A stretch of 64,000 nucleotides of DNA from an uncultured bacterium. Its GTDB lineage: Bacteria > Planctomycetota > JAJSAM01 > JAJVHW01. A model generated the notes under the pieces. It saw only the letters and a program-made list of their open reading frames with translations. It was not told where the DNA came from and did no database searches. A program made the translations under genes and the position numbers. Location of the stretch: NCBI GenBank assembly GCA_937996235.1, contig CALKVK010000033.1, forward strand, positions 62,001 to 126,000, in the 5' to 3' direction. This document shows positions 46,760-54,796 of this stretch, piece by piece; positions within the stretch are counted from its first letter, which is position 1; each line of letters begins with the position of its first letter.

Positions 46760-47347
46760 TCACGCGGGTTCGGCCGGACGCGCCCCGCGCAGGATGACCG
46801 CGAATGCCGCCGCGTCGTACACGGCATGTGCGACGGCGGGTGCGACGACGCCGCCCGTCGCGAGCTGCGCGACGCCGAGGAGTGCGGCGACCAGCGCCGC
46901 CAGGATCGCGTACGTGCGCGTGAGCGCGTGCAGCGCACCGAACACCGCGGACGTCACGACGATCGCGACGGCGGCTCCGAACGAGCGCGCGAGCCACGGC
47001 TGCAGGAAGCCGCGGAAGAGCAGCTCCTCGCCGATGCCGGCCGCACACGCGAGCGCGACGATCTCGTCCCACGTGCACGCGGCGAACAGCGGGCGGATGC
47101 GTTCGTCCACGATCGTGCGCAGGCGGACGAACGGTCCGAGGCGACTGCGACGGAGTGCGAGCAGCCCGGCGAGCAGCGGCAGCGCGAGCGCGACGCCCAC
47201 GAGCGCGTCGCGGCCGGCGTGCGACGTGTCGCCGAGCAGCCGCACGTCGGTGGCGTGCGCGAGGACGACGGCGAGGACGCCGAGAGCGCCTTCGAGCGTC
47301 GCCGTCACGAGGAACGCGCGGCGGGAGACCTCGCGGGCGGCGTCCAT
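46760..47347 (-). CDS. CPBP-family intramembrane metalloprotease
   Basis: 195 aa with about five membrane helices. Motif 1 AGIGEELLFRGFLQPWLA (EExxxR), motif 2 FGALHAL, motif 3 PAVAHAVYDAAAF supply the Glu and His metal ligands of the CAAX-protease/bacteriocin-processing (CPBP, Abi) family. A minus-strand TACGCT lies 8 nt before the ATG, so it is probably transcribed on its own. Substrate unknown; proximity to signal peptidase I may be coincidental. Confidence 0.88.
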   Translation of the reverse strand: MDAAREVSRRAFLVTATLEGALGVLAVVLAHATDVRLLGDTSHAGRDALVGVALALPLLAGLLALRRSRLGPFVRLRTIVDERIRPLFAACTWDEIVALACAAGIGEELLFRGFLQPWLARSFGAAVAIVVTSAVFGALHALTRTYAILAALVAALLGVAQLATGGVVAPAVAHAVYDAAAFAVILRGARPAEPA

Positions 47348-47355
47348 GGCGACCG

Positions 47356-47361
47356 AGCGTA
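47356..47361 (-). promoter_or_regulatory. Candidate -10 of the CPBP protease gene
   Basis: Minus-strand TACGCT, 8 nt before ATG 47347. Confidence 0.35.
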
Positions 47362-47381
47362 CGTCACGCGGACCGGCCCGC

Positions 47382-48860
47382 TCAGAGGCGCTCGACGTGC
47401 GCGCGCCAGGCGCGCTCCACGTCGGCGAGCTCGCCGAACACCGCGCGGAAGTCCGCGAGGCGCTGCGCCGCGCCGCCCGCGCCGGGCGCCGTCGGGTGCA
47501 GCTCGCGCACGTAGCGCGCGAACTCGGCCGGACGCCGCACCGCGAGGTAGTGCGCGAGCGACCAGGCCTCGGCGTACGCCCCGGCCGGGTCGCCGCCGGC
47601 GCGCTCGAAGCGCGAGCCGTCGACGAGCGCCGCGAGGTCGCCGCCGCGGCCCGCCTCCCAGGTCGCGCGCAGGTCGGCGAGCCGGCCGGTGTTCGTCGCC
47701 TCGAGACGCTGCAGCTCGCGGCCGGTGACCTCGAACAGCGTCGCGAGCCCCTCGCTCAGCCAGACGGGCTCGCCCGCGCGCGCGATCCCCGTCTGGAACG
47801 CGATCTGGTGGCACGCCTCGTGGGTGGTGGCGGCGAGCGACTCCGACTCCCACCACGCCGCGAGCGCCGCGCGGTGTCGGGCGAGCTCCTCACGACGCTC
47901 GCGCAGGCGCGTGCGCGCCGCGGCGACCTGCGCGAGCCCCTCGTCGATCGCGGCGAGTCCCTGCGCCCGCTCGGGCGACGCCGGCGCAGCAGCCGCCTCG
48001 CGGCGTGCGGCGGCGAGTCGCTCGGAATCGGCGTCGAGCTGCGCCTCGACGCGCAGCAGGTCCTCGACCTCGCGCGCCGTCTCCGCCTCGGCGTCGGCCG
48101 CGGACGGGGACGTGCCGGAGTCGAAGAGGAGGATGCGTCCGGTGGCGCCGACGAACAGGCCGCTCAGGCCGCGGGATTCGCCCGCCTCGAGCCCGGCCGC
48201 GGCGAGCCAGCGCGCGTGGTCCCTGAACACCAGCGCCTCGAGGCGGTCGTCGAGGAGCCGCGGCTCGAGGCCGACGCGCTCGGTGAGCTGGTGGAAGCGC
48301 CGCCACGCGACCTCGAGCATCTCGCCGCGCCGCCGCACGTCCGGCTCGGCGACGTCGTATGCGATGCGCCAGTGCCGCGTGCGCAGGAGCCGTGCGCCGG
48401 CGCCGAAGTCCTGCAGCAGGCGCTCCTCCGCGGCCGCGTCGGGCGCCACCTCGCGCTCGAGCACCTGCCACGACCGCAGCCGCGCGGCGATCGCCGCGTC
48501 CTCCGGAGCCCAGCGTGCGGCGAGCCCGAGCAGCTCGCCCTCTTCTGCGCCGAGCCGGAGCCCGTGCGCGACGTCCGCGAGTTCGAGCGCCAGCGCCGAG
48601 TCGCCCTCCGGCAGCCGCGCCCGGCTCTCGACGAAGCGCTCCTCGTCGGTCGCGCCGTACTCGATCTCGCGGATGAGCGAGCGCGGCAGCCGCACCGTCC
48701 CGCCGCGGACCTCGACGCGCACGGCGTCGCCGTCCTCGACGACCCGCCCGACGACCTGCCCCCCGCGACGCAGGTGGACGACGTCGCCCCGCGCGACCCC
48801 GCCGGACACGACGGGGACGGTCAGGAGCAATGCGAGGGCGACGCGGAGGCGCGCGGACAC
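47382..48860 (-). CDS. DUF1570-type secreted peptidase-like protein
   Basis: 492 aa. Signal peptide (LRVALALLLTVPVVSGGVAR). An N-terminal small beta domain (VVHLRRGGQVVGRVVEDGDA) of the kind often found at the start of planctomycetal secreted proteins is followed by a helical region and a long coiled-coil (about 250-330). Gluzincin-like motif SLAATTHEACHQIAFQTG (HExxH); downstream VWLSEGLATLFE supplies the likely Glu ligand, then AYAEAWSLAHYL. This is the DUF1570/peptidase-MA-like set. Substrate unknown. GTG start. Confidence 0.82.
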   Translation of the reverse strand: MSARLRVALALLLTVPVVSGGVARGDVVHLRRGGQVVGRVVEDGDAVRVEVRGGTVRLPRSLIREIEYGATDEERFVESRARLPEGDSALALELADVAHGLRLGAEEGELLGLAARWAPEDAAIAARLRSWQVLEREVAPDAAAEERLLQDFGAGARLLRTRHWRIAYDVAEPDVRRRGEMLEVAWRRFHQLTERVGLEPRLLDDRLEALVFRDHARWLAAAGLEAGESRGLSGLFVGATGRILLFDSGTSPSAADAEAETAREVEDLLRVEAQLDADSERLAAARREAAAAPASPERAQGLAAIDEGLAQVAAARTRLRERREELARHRAALAAWWESESLAATTHEACHQIAFQTGIARAGEPVWLSEGLATLFEVTGRELQRLEATNTGRLADLRATWEAGRGGDLAALVDGSRFERAGGDPAGAYAEAWSLAHYLAVRRPAEFARYVRELHPTAPGAGGAAQRLADFRAVFGELADVERAWRAHVERL

Positions 48861-48928
48861 GGTCCTACTTCGGACGCACGCGGGGCCCGACCGAAGCGGA
48901 CGACCGCGGCGTCGTCGCGTCCGCGCGG

Positions 48929-48934
48929 TAGGCT
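48929..48934 (+). promoter_or_regulatory. Candidate -10 of the 48941 gene
   Basis: TAGGCT, 6 nt (cgcggg), ATG 48941; leaderless-type spacing. Confidence 0.45.
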
Positions 48935-48940
48935 CGCGGG

Positions 48941-49336
48941 ATGCTGCAGCCGAACCGCCGCGTCGCGCTCGCGGCCGCGCTCCTCGTCCTCGCGGCGGCG
49001 GCCCCCGGCTGGCGCGGCGAGCTCGTGCCCGTGGAGCACGAGGACGTGCTCGCGGCGTCGCGCGCGGCCCCTCCCTCGACGGTGTTCGGCGTCGCCCGCG
49101 ACGGCGCCGTGCCCGGCGAGCGCTGGCACGCGCAGTACGCGGGCAGCGGCGTCGCGGCGGCGCTGCACGACGCCGGGATGGGGGCCGGGCTCACCCGCGT
49201 GCTCCCGCCGCGCTTCGCGGCGCACCTGGCGCCCGGCGCCGAGCACGCCGACGGGTACTTCCGCGTCGAGGCGCGCGTCCACTGGCCCTGGTGGCGCAGC
49301 GGTGCCGGAGTGGCGTGGGGCGACGCCCCGCAGTAG
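48941..49336 (+). CDS. Hypothetical exported protein, 131 aa
   Basis: Not recognised. One N-terminal hydrophobic segment (VALAAALLVLAAAAPGWRG), likely a signal peptide or anchor. The rest is short and lacks known motifs (AASRAAPPSTVFGVARDGAV, GYFRVEARVHWPWWRSGAG). Its start is supported by a -10-like TAGGCT 6 nt upstream. Monocistronic, divergent from the DUF1570 gene. Confidence 0.6.
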   Translation: MLQPNRRVALAAALLVLAAAAPGWRGELVPVEHEDVLAASRAAPPSTVFGVARDGAVPGERWHAQYAGSGVAAALHDAGMGAGLTRVLPPRFAAHLAPGAEHADGYFRVEARVHWPWWRSGAGVAWGDAPQ

Positions 49337-49528
49337 CGTGTCGCCCGTCCTCGCTCCGGGGCGCCCGTCGCGGCCGCCTGTCCTCGCGGGTGGACACGCC
49401 CCTGTCGCCCGGGGGCGGCATGGCGTGTGCAGCCGCAGGGAGGCGCGGCCCGGAGCGGGTCGTGCGGGGCGAGGTCGGGCCGCAGAGGCGGTCCGGCGGA
49501 CGACGGACGACGAGGTGGAGGTGACGAC

Positions 49529-51208
49529 GTGAGAGGCAAGACGCTGACCCTGACCCTGGCCGCCTGTGCCGGCGGCGCCCTGTGCGCCGCGTACGGACCC
49601 GTCGCGGCTCCGACGAACCTCCAGCCGGCCGGCGCGCTCCCCGCGGCGAGCGCCGCCGACGACATCACCGTCCCCGACTGGGAGCGCCAGTACGACAAGG
49701 CGCTCGACTTCGCGGTCGACGAGCTCGCCAAGCTCTCGAAGTGGTGTGTGAAGGAGCAGCTCGAGTGGACGTCGAACTACGTCCGCCGGCGCTCGTTCCG
49801 CTACCGCCCCGACCACCCCGAGCTGCGCGCGGAGTTCGGGTACGAGCGCGACCCGGCCGGCCGCTGGGTGCAGAACGACCTGCGCCGCGACGAGCTGCGC
49901 TCCACGATCGACATCAACGACCCGACGTCGTCGGGCTTCGACAAGAACATGGACAAGCTCCAGGCGAAGGTCGCCGACCGCTTCAAGGGGCTCGCCGTGA
50001 AGGCGGACAAGATGGCCGCGTCGAGCGGCGACCCGCAGTGGAAGGAGCTCGCGGAGCGCGCCTGGGAGCGCGTCCTCGAGGCCGACCCCGACGGGAAGAT
50101 CGCGAAGCAGGCGCACGAGGCGCTCAAGCACCCGAAGTTCGACGGCGAGTACTGCTCGCCCTTCAAGCTCCGGTTCCTGAAGTCGCGCAAGGAGCGCAAG
50201 CAGGCCGGCGAGGCGCTCGCGGCCAAGCAGTACGACGTCGAGAAGGTGCCCGCCGACGGCCTCATCCCGAAGTCGGGCCTCGCCGGCTTCGGCGCGCGCT
50301 CGACGCACTGGGTGATCAACACCACGCACTCGCAGGAGGTCGCGATCGAGCTCGCGCAGTGGTCGGAGCGCGCGCTCGAGGACATCGCCACGCAGTACGG
50401 CTTCCCGGAGCAGGCCGTCGAGCGGCGCGTGTTCCAGAAGTACGACATCGTGAAGCCCGACGGCGACGAGCTGCAGCAGTACCTCGAGAAGGGCGCGCAG
50501 TGGGACCGCGCGAAGGTCACGAAGTACCTCGAGCACTTCGGCGGCATGTCGGCGGAGCCCCGCGGCTTCGTCTCGAAGGGCACCGGCGGTCAGGACTCGT
50601 GGGACCTGGTGTGCCACGAGACGGGTCACGCGCTCGTCGCGGGCGCGATGTTCGCGGCGATGTCGGACCTCGGGGCGCGGCTCGGCTCGACCAGCCGCGG
50701 CAACGACGTCGAGAACTGGCTCCAGGAGTCCGTCTCGTACGACTCGACGCGCCGCCTGACCGGGACCACGATCACGACCTGCGGCACCTTCGGCCGGTAC
50801 GGCATGAACCTCACGCCGAAGCCGGGCCAGGACATCTGGATCCTGCTCGCGCGGCGCCAGGTGGAGATGGACGACGACGTCCCCCTCTCGCAGCTCTGGC
50901 ACACCGAGATCAACGACCTCAAGGGCCCGGAGACCGTGAAGGGCTACGCGCTCCTGCAGTTCCTGTTCGAGCACGACACCACGCTCGCGCAGAAGTTCGT
51001 CTGGCACGCGCTCGCGCACGGCACGCCCGCGGCGGTGATGGACGTCTACGGCGACTGGCTCGGCGTGCAGAAGTCCGACGACTCCGGTGGCGAGACCGCC
51101 GGCCACGCGGCGCCGCAGACCGGCGGGGCGAGCGCCCTGCCCGAGTACAACGCGGCGATGGACCTGCTCGACGACCGCTACCGGGAGTGGATCCTCAAGG
51201 CCTGGTAG
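49529..51208 (+). CDS. Secreted HExxH protein, putative metallopeptidase
   Basis: 559 aa. Signal peptide (LTLTLAACAGGALCAAYGPV; possible Cys lipidation site but not a clean lipobox). The central region is helical and charged (WERVLEADPDGKIAKQAHEA). A gluzincin-like HExxH occurs in DLVCHETGHALVAGAMFAAM, followed about 30 residues later by a Glu-rich helix (NWLQESVSYDSTRRL) that could provide the third ligand. The C-terminal region has WHTEINDLKGPETVKGYALL. I do not recognise a named family. GTG with GGAGGTGA upstream. Ends at a strong hairpin terminator. Confidence 0.75.
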   Translation: MRGKTLTLTLAACAGGALCAAYGPVAAPTNLQPAGALPAASAADDITVPDWERQYDKALDFAVDELAKLSKWCVKEQLEWTSNYVRRRSFRYRPDHPELRAEFGYERDPAGRWVQNDLRRDELRSTIDINDPTSSGFDKNMDKLQAKVADRFKGLAVKADKMAASSGDPQWKELAERAWERVLEADPDGKIAKQAHEALKHPKFDGEYCSPFKLRFLKSRKERKQAGEALAAKQYDVEKVPADGLIPKSGLAGFGARSTHWVINTTHSQEVAIELAQWSERALEDIATQYGFPEQAVERRVFQKYDIVKPDGDELQQYLEKGAQWDRAKVTKYLEHFGGMSAEPRGFVSKGTGGQDSWDLVCHETGHALVAGAMFAAMSDLGARLGSTSRGNDVENWLQESVSYDSTRRLTGTTITTCGTFGRYGMNLTPKPGQDIWILLARRQVEMDDDVPLSQLWHTEINDLKGPETVKGYALLQFLFEHDTTLAQKFVWHALAHGTPAAVMDVYGDWLGVQKSDDSGGETAGHAAPQTGGASALPEYNAAMDLLDDRYREWILKAW

Positions 51209-51224
51209 CCCGTCCGACTCGAAC

Positions 51225-51261
51225 GACGGCCCGTCCCGGCACCGCGCCGGGGCGGGCCGTC
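51225..51261 (+). terminator. Strong hairpin terminator after the HExxH protein gene
   Basis: GACGGCCCG (51225-51233) pairs with CGGGCCGTC (51253-51261), and inside it CCCGG with CCGGG, separated by a T/G mismatch: 14 pairs, loop 7 nt, starting 16 nt after the stop. A short ccgttt follows. Confidence 0.7.
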
Positions 51262-51309
51262 CCGTTTCCGGCCCCCGCGCCACGGGCGGTTCGATACAAA
51301 CGCGGCGCG

Positions 51310-52020
51310 ATGCCGCCCGCCGCCCCGCCCCGCGTCCTCGCCGTGCTCGGCATGCACCGCAGCGGCACGAGCTGGCTCGCGGGGAGTCTGGAGTCGCTCG
51401 GCGTCGAACTCGGCGAGGTCTCGACGTCGGACCCGCACAACCGGCGCGGCAACCGCGAGAGCCCCGAGCTGATGGCGCTGCACGACGCGGTGCTGCGCGC
51501 GAACGACGGCTCGTGGAAGCGTCCGCCGCGGCGCGCGGTGTGGGACGCGTCGCAGAGCGCCGCGCTGGCGGCGCACGTCGCGCGGATGGACGCCGCGTAC
51601 GCCCTGTGGGGCTTCAAGGATCCGCGTGCGCTGCTGCTCCTCGACGAGTGGCTGCGGCAGGTGCCGCGGCTCGAGCGCGTCGGCATCTACCGGCACCCGC
51701 GCGCCGTGCACCGCTCGCTCGCCGCGCGCGACGCGCGCTTCACGCCGCGCCGCGCGGTGCGGCTGTGGCGCGCGTACGTCGAGCGCCTGGTCGCGGAGCA
51801 CCGCCGCGCGCCGTTCCCGATCCTCGCGTTCGACGTCGGTCCGGACGAGCTCGATGCGCAACTGCGCGCCGTCGCGGGGCTGCTGCACCTGCCCGTGGCC
51901 GAGGGCGCGACGTTCTACGACCCGGAGCTGGTGCACCAGGCGGGCGCGGCCCGCGAGAGCGTGCCGTGGTCGTGCCGCCGGCTGATGGCCTACCTCGACG
52001 CGGAGCGGCTGCGACCGTGA
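51310..52020 (+). CDS. Sulfotransferase family protein
   Basis: 236 aa. PAPS-binding 5' loop VLGMHRSGTSWLAGSLESLG; 3'-phosphate region VGIYRHPRAVHRSLAARDAR (RHP); WGFKDPRALLLLDEWLRQVP (conserved KDPR). This fits the Sulfotransfer_3-like family. Possible role in modifying an exopolysaccharide or lipid, since a glycosyltransferase follows in a GTGA overlap. Acceptor unknown. A weak -10 (TACAAA, 51295-51300) lies 9 nt before the ATG. Confidence 0.88.
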   Translation: MPPAAPPRVLAVLGMHRSGTSWLAGSLESLGVELGEVSTSDPHNRRGNRESPELMALHDAVLRANDGSWKRPPRRAVWDASQSAALAAHVARMDAAYALWGFKDPRALLLLDEWLRQVPRLERVGIYRHPRAVHRSLAARDARFTPRRAVRLWRAYVERLVAEHRRAPFPILAFDVGPDELDAQLRAVAGLLHLPVAEGATFYDPELVHQAGAARESVPWSCRRLMAYLDAERLRP

Positions 52021-52883
52021 GCGCGCCGCGGGCGCCGCGCCCGTTCCCCGGACGTCGCCGCGTGCTCGCGACGCCGCCGCGCCGCAGCCCGGGCCCCGTC
52101 CGGTTCCTCGGCCTGCTGCTCTGCTACAACGACGACGACGTGCTCGAGCCGGTGATCGAGCACCTCGTGCGCAACCGCCACGACCTCGTGGTCTGGAACC
52201 ACGGCAGCGAGGACCGGACGCACGAGATCTGCCTCCGCCACGTCGGGCGGGGGATCGTCGACTACCAGGTCCTCGACCGCGCCGAGGTGCCGTTCGAGCA
52301 GCTCTACACGGTGGCCGGCGAGTACGTGCGGGCGACCTACGGCGCGCGCTACGACTGGCTCTCGTGGCCCGACCAGGACGAGATCCTCGAAGGCCCCGAC
52401 CTGACACGGCCGTACCACGCGCAGGTCGAGGAGCTGCTCGCCGCCGACGCCGCCGACTGGATCGAGTTCGACAACTTCGTCTTCTGGTTCACGGACGCCG
52501 ACGACCCCGCGGTCGCGGACCCGGTGGCGCGCATCCGCCACTACTCGCTCTACCGCTCCGCGTCGCCGCGCATCCGCGCGTGGCGCATGGCCTCCTGCAA
52601 CGAGCGGAAGATGGGCAACGCGAACCCGCCGCTCGGGCGCAAGGCGGCCGTCAACTGGCCGCTCCGGCACTACCCGATGCGCAGCGCGGAGCAGGCCCGG
52701 CGGCGCGCGCTCCACGACCGCAACCAGCCCGGCTTCGAGCGCGGCGACAAGAACTGGCACTACCGCCGCTTCCGCGACGACGCCGACGCCCTGCGCGTGC
52801 CCGCCGGGCGCCTGCACCGCTTCGACGGCGTCCGGCTTGACCCCGAGGTGGTGTGGGAGTTCTACCGCCGGCAGGAGGGCTGA
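52017..52883 (+). CDS. Glycosyltransferase family 2-like protein
   Basis: 288 aa. Rossmann-type start RFLGLLLCYNDDDVLEPVIE and VWNHGSEDRTHEICLRHVG; DYDWLSWPDQDEIL-like segment (YDWLSWPDQDEILEGP) is the likely acidic metal site; the last half is aromatic/Arg-rich (LRHYPMRSAEQARRR, NWHYRRFRDDADALRVP). GT2-like fold with atypical C-terminus. Coupled to the sulfotransferase by GTGA overlap; the pair may build and sulfate a glycan (inference). Confidence 0.75.
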   Translation: MSAPRAPRPFPGRRRVLATPPRRSPGPVRFLGLLLCYNDDDVLEPVIEHLVRNRHDLVVWNHGSEDRTHEICLRHVGRGIVDYQVLDRAEVPFEQLYTVAGEYVRATYGARYDWLSWPDQDEILEGPDLTRPYHAQVEELLAADAADWIEFDNFVFWFTDADDPAVADPVARIRHYSLYRSASPRIRAWRMASCNERKMGNANPPLGRKAAVNWPLRHYPMRSAEQARRRALHDRNQPGFERGDKNWHYRRFRDDADALRVPAGRLHRFDGVRLDPEVVWEFYRRQEG

Positions 52884-52916
52884 GGCACCCGTGCGCGACG
52901 TTTGCGGGGGGAGTGC

Positions 52917-52922
52917 TATCAT
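52917..52922 (+). promoter_or_regulatory. Extended -10-like element before the VOC gene
   Basis: TGC followed by TATCAT, i.e. TGn-TATCAT, an extended -10 pattern. A GAGGAG at 52935-52940 and ATG 52951 follow. Confidence 0.45.
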
Positions 52923-52950
52923 GCCGCGCCCTCCGAGGAGCGGCTCCGGC

Positions 52951-53331
52951 ATGAACGCACCCCGACCCGTCGCGCTGAACCACATCCACCTGACCGCCGA
53001 GGACCCCGAGGCGGAGATCCGGTTCCTGTGCGACGTCCTCGGCTTCCGCCGCGACCCGAGCCTTCCGGGCTTCGTCTGGCTCGGGAACATGCAGCTCGCG
53101 GTCACGAAGGGCGAGCCGGTGCGCAACCCGCGCTTCCACATCGGCTTCCGGATGGACTCGACGGACCACGTCGACGGTCTGCGCCACGTGCTCCGGGAGC
53201 GCGGCGTCGAGAGCAGCGAGCCGTTCGCGAACGGCAGCTACTACTCGTGCTCGTTCCGCGACCCCGCCGGGTACCTGATCGAGATCTTCGCCGACGCCGG
53301 GATCCCGGCGCTCGGCACTCTGGCCGACTGA
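52951..53331 (+). CDS. VOC (glyoxalase/dioxygenase fold) protein
   Basis: 126 aa, one pair of beta-alpha-beta-beta-beta modules: ALNHIHLTAEDPEAEIRFLC (metal His), FRRDPSLPGFVWLGNM, NPRFHIGFRMDSTDHVDGL (second His), YYSCSFRDPAGYLIEIFAD (Glu ligand). Typical VOC metalloprotein; reaction not predictable. ATG 52951 has GAGGAG upstream; ATG 52921 lies inside the predicted -10. Confidence 0.88.
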   Translation: MNAPRPVALNHIHLTAEDPEAEIRFLCDVLGFRRDPSLPGFVWLGNMQLAVTKGEPVRNPRFHIGFRMDSTDHVDGLRHVLRERGVESSEPFANGSYYSCSFRDPAGYLIEIFADAGIPALGTLAD

Positions 53332-53346
53332 CTCTGGCGGGGCGGC

Positions 53347-53352
53347 TATCCT
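53347..53352 (+). promoter_or_regulatory. Candidate -10 of the M16 peptidase pair
   Basis: TATCCT, about 76 nt before ATG 53429; a GGAG at 53417 serves as ribosome binding site. Confidence 0.4.
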
Positions 53353-53428
53353 GCTCGACGACCAGGGGAGATGCGACGCCGCGGACGGAGGTCCGCGCCG
53401 CAGACGCCAACGCGACGGAGTGCCGACC

Positions 53429-54796
53429 ATGCGCAGACGCGCGCTCTCGTGGACTGCAGGGATCTGTCTCGCCGGGGCTCTCGCGGGCGCGGCGCGCGCC
53501 GCCGACCCGGCGCCCGACGTGCACGAGCACGACCTGCCGAACGGCATGAAGGTGCTCGTGCTCGAGGACCACTCGATCCCGAACGCCGCGCTCTACGTGA
53601 TGTGGCGCGTCGGCTCGCGCAACGAGCGGCCGGGCATCACCGGCATCGCGCACTTCTTCGAGCACATGATGTTCCTCGGCGGGCACCGCTTCGGCCGCAC
53701 GTTCGACAACGTCATGGAGGCCGCGGGCGGCTCGAACAACGCGTACACCACGCGCGACGTCACCTGCTACCAGGACTGGTTCCCCGCGTCGGAGCTGCCG
53801 CTGATCCTCGACATGGAGGCCGACCGCATGAGCGGGATGGACTTCGTGCCCGCGACGGTGCAGTCGGAGCGCGAGGTCGTGTACAGCGAGCGGCGCCTCG
53901 ACATGGAGGAGCCCGAGGTCGTGCTCGACGAGCAGCTCTGGGCGGCGGCGTACACCGCGCACCCGTACCAGTGGGACGTGCTCGGCTGGCCGTCCGACAT
54001 CGAGGCCTGGCGGCAGGAGGACCTCGAGGCGTTCTTCACCGCGAACTACGCGCCGCAGAACGCGGTGCTGGTGCTCGTCGGCGCGGTCGACGCCGACGCC
54101 GCGTTCGCACAGATCGAGAAGCGCATGGCGGGCATCCCGCGCGGGCCGGAGCGGCGGCCCGTGGTGACGCGCGAGCCCGAGCAGCTCGGCGAACGGCGCG
54201 TGGTCGTCGAGGACACGTCGGGCGGCGTGCCGATCGTGATGTGCGCGTGGCACGTTCCGGCGTCGGCGCACGCCGACACGCCGCCGCTCATGGTGCTCGA
54301 GCACATGCTCCTCGGCGGCGAGAGCAGCCGCCTGCACACCGAGCTCGTGGAGGGCGAGCAGCTCTGCGTCGACGTCTCCGGCGGGCTGCAGGGGCTGCAG
54401 TTCGACCCGAGCCTCTTCGTCGTCACGTGCACCCTGCGCGACGGGGGCGATCCCGCCGCGGCCGAGGCGCGTGTGCGCGCCGCGGTCGCGCGGGTCGCGC
54501 GGGAAGGCCCCACGGAGCGCGAGCTGCGGGCCGCGCAGAACACGCTCCGCGCCTCGATCCTGCGGCGCATGAAGACGATCGACGGCAAGGCCGAGGTGCT
54601 CGCCGAGACCGAGGTGTTCTTCGGCGGCTGGCGCCGGCTCGCCGCCCGCCTCGACGCGCTGCGCAGCGTCACGGCGGACGACGTGAAGCGCGTCGCGGCC
54701 GCATACCTGACCGAACGCGGGATCACGGTGGGGACGCTCCTGCCGCGGGCCGCGGAGCCCGGCGACGACGAGGACGCCGCGGAGGACGGACGATGA
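53429..54796 (+). CDS. M16 family zinc peptidase, catalytic subunit
   Basis: 455 aa. Signal peptide (AGICLAGALAGAARA) then an M16 fold. Inverted zinc motif GIAHFFEHMMFLGGHRFG (HxxEH) with downstream Glu ligand candidate in SEREVVYSERRLDMEEPEV. Second half: FDPSLFVVTCTLRDGGD and ELRAAQNTLRASILRRMKTI. Periplasmic processing peptidase. It overlaps the next gene by ATGA; that gene encodes a second M16 chain without the zinc motif, so the two probably form a catalytic/non-catalytic heterodimer. Confidence 0.92.
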   Translation: MRRRALSWTAGICLAGALAGAARAADPAPDVHEHDLPNGMKVLVLEDHSIPNAALYVMWRVGSRNERPGITGIAHFFEHMMFLGGHRFGRTFDNVMEAAGGSNNAYTTRDVTCYQDWFPASELPLILDMEADRMSGMDFVPATVQSEREVVYSERRLDMEEPEVVLDEQLWAAAYTAHPYQWDVLGWPSDIEAWRQEDLEAFFTANYAPQNAVLVLVGAVDADAAFAQIEKRMAGIPRGPERRPVVTREPEQLGERRVVVEDTSGGVPIVMCAWHVPASAHADTPPLMVLEHMLLGGESSRLHTELVEGEQLCVDVSGGLQGLQFDPSLFVVTCTLRDGGDPAAAEARVRAAVARVAREGPTERELRAAQNTLRASILRRMKTIDGKAEVLAETEVFFGGWRRLAARLDALRSVTADDVKRVAAAYLTERGITVGTLLPRAAEPGDDEDAAEDGR

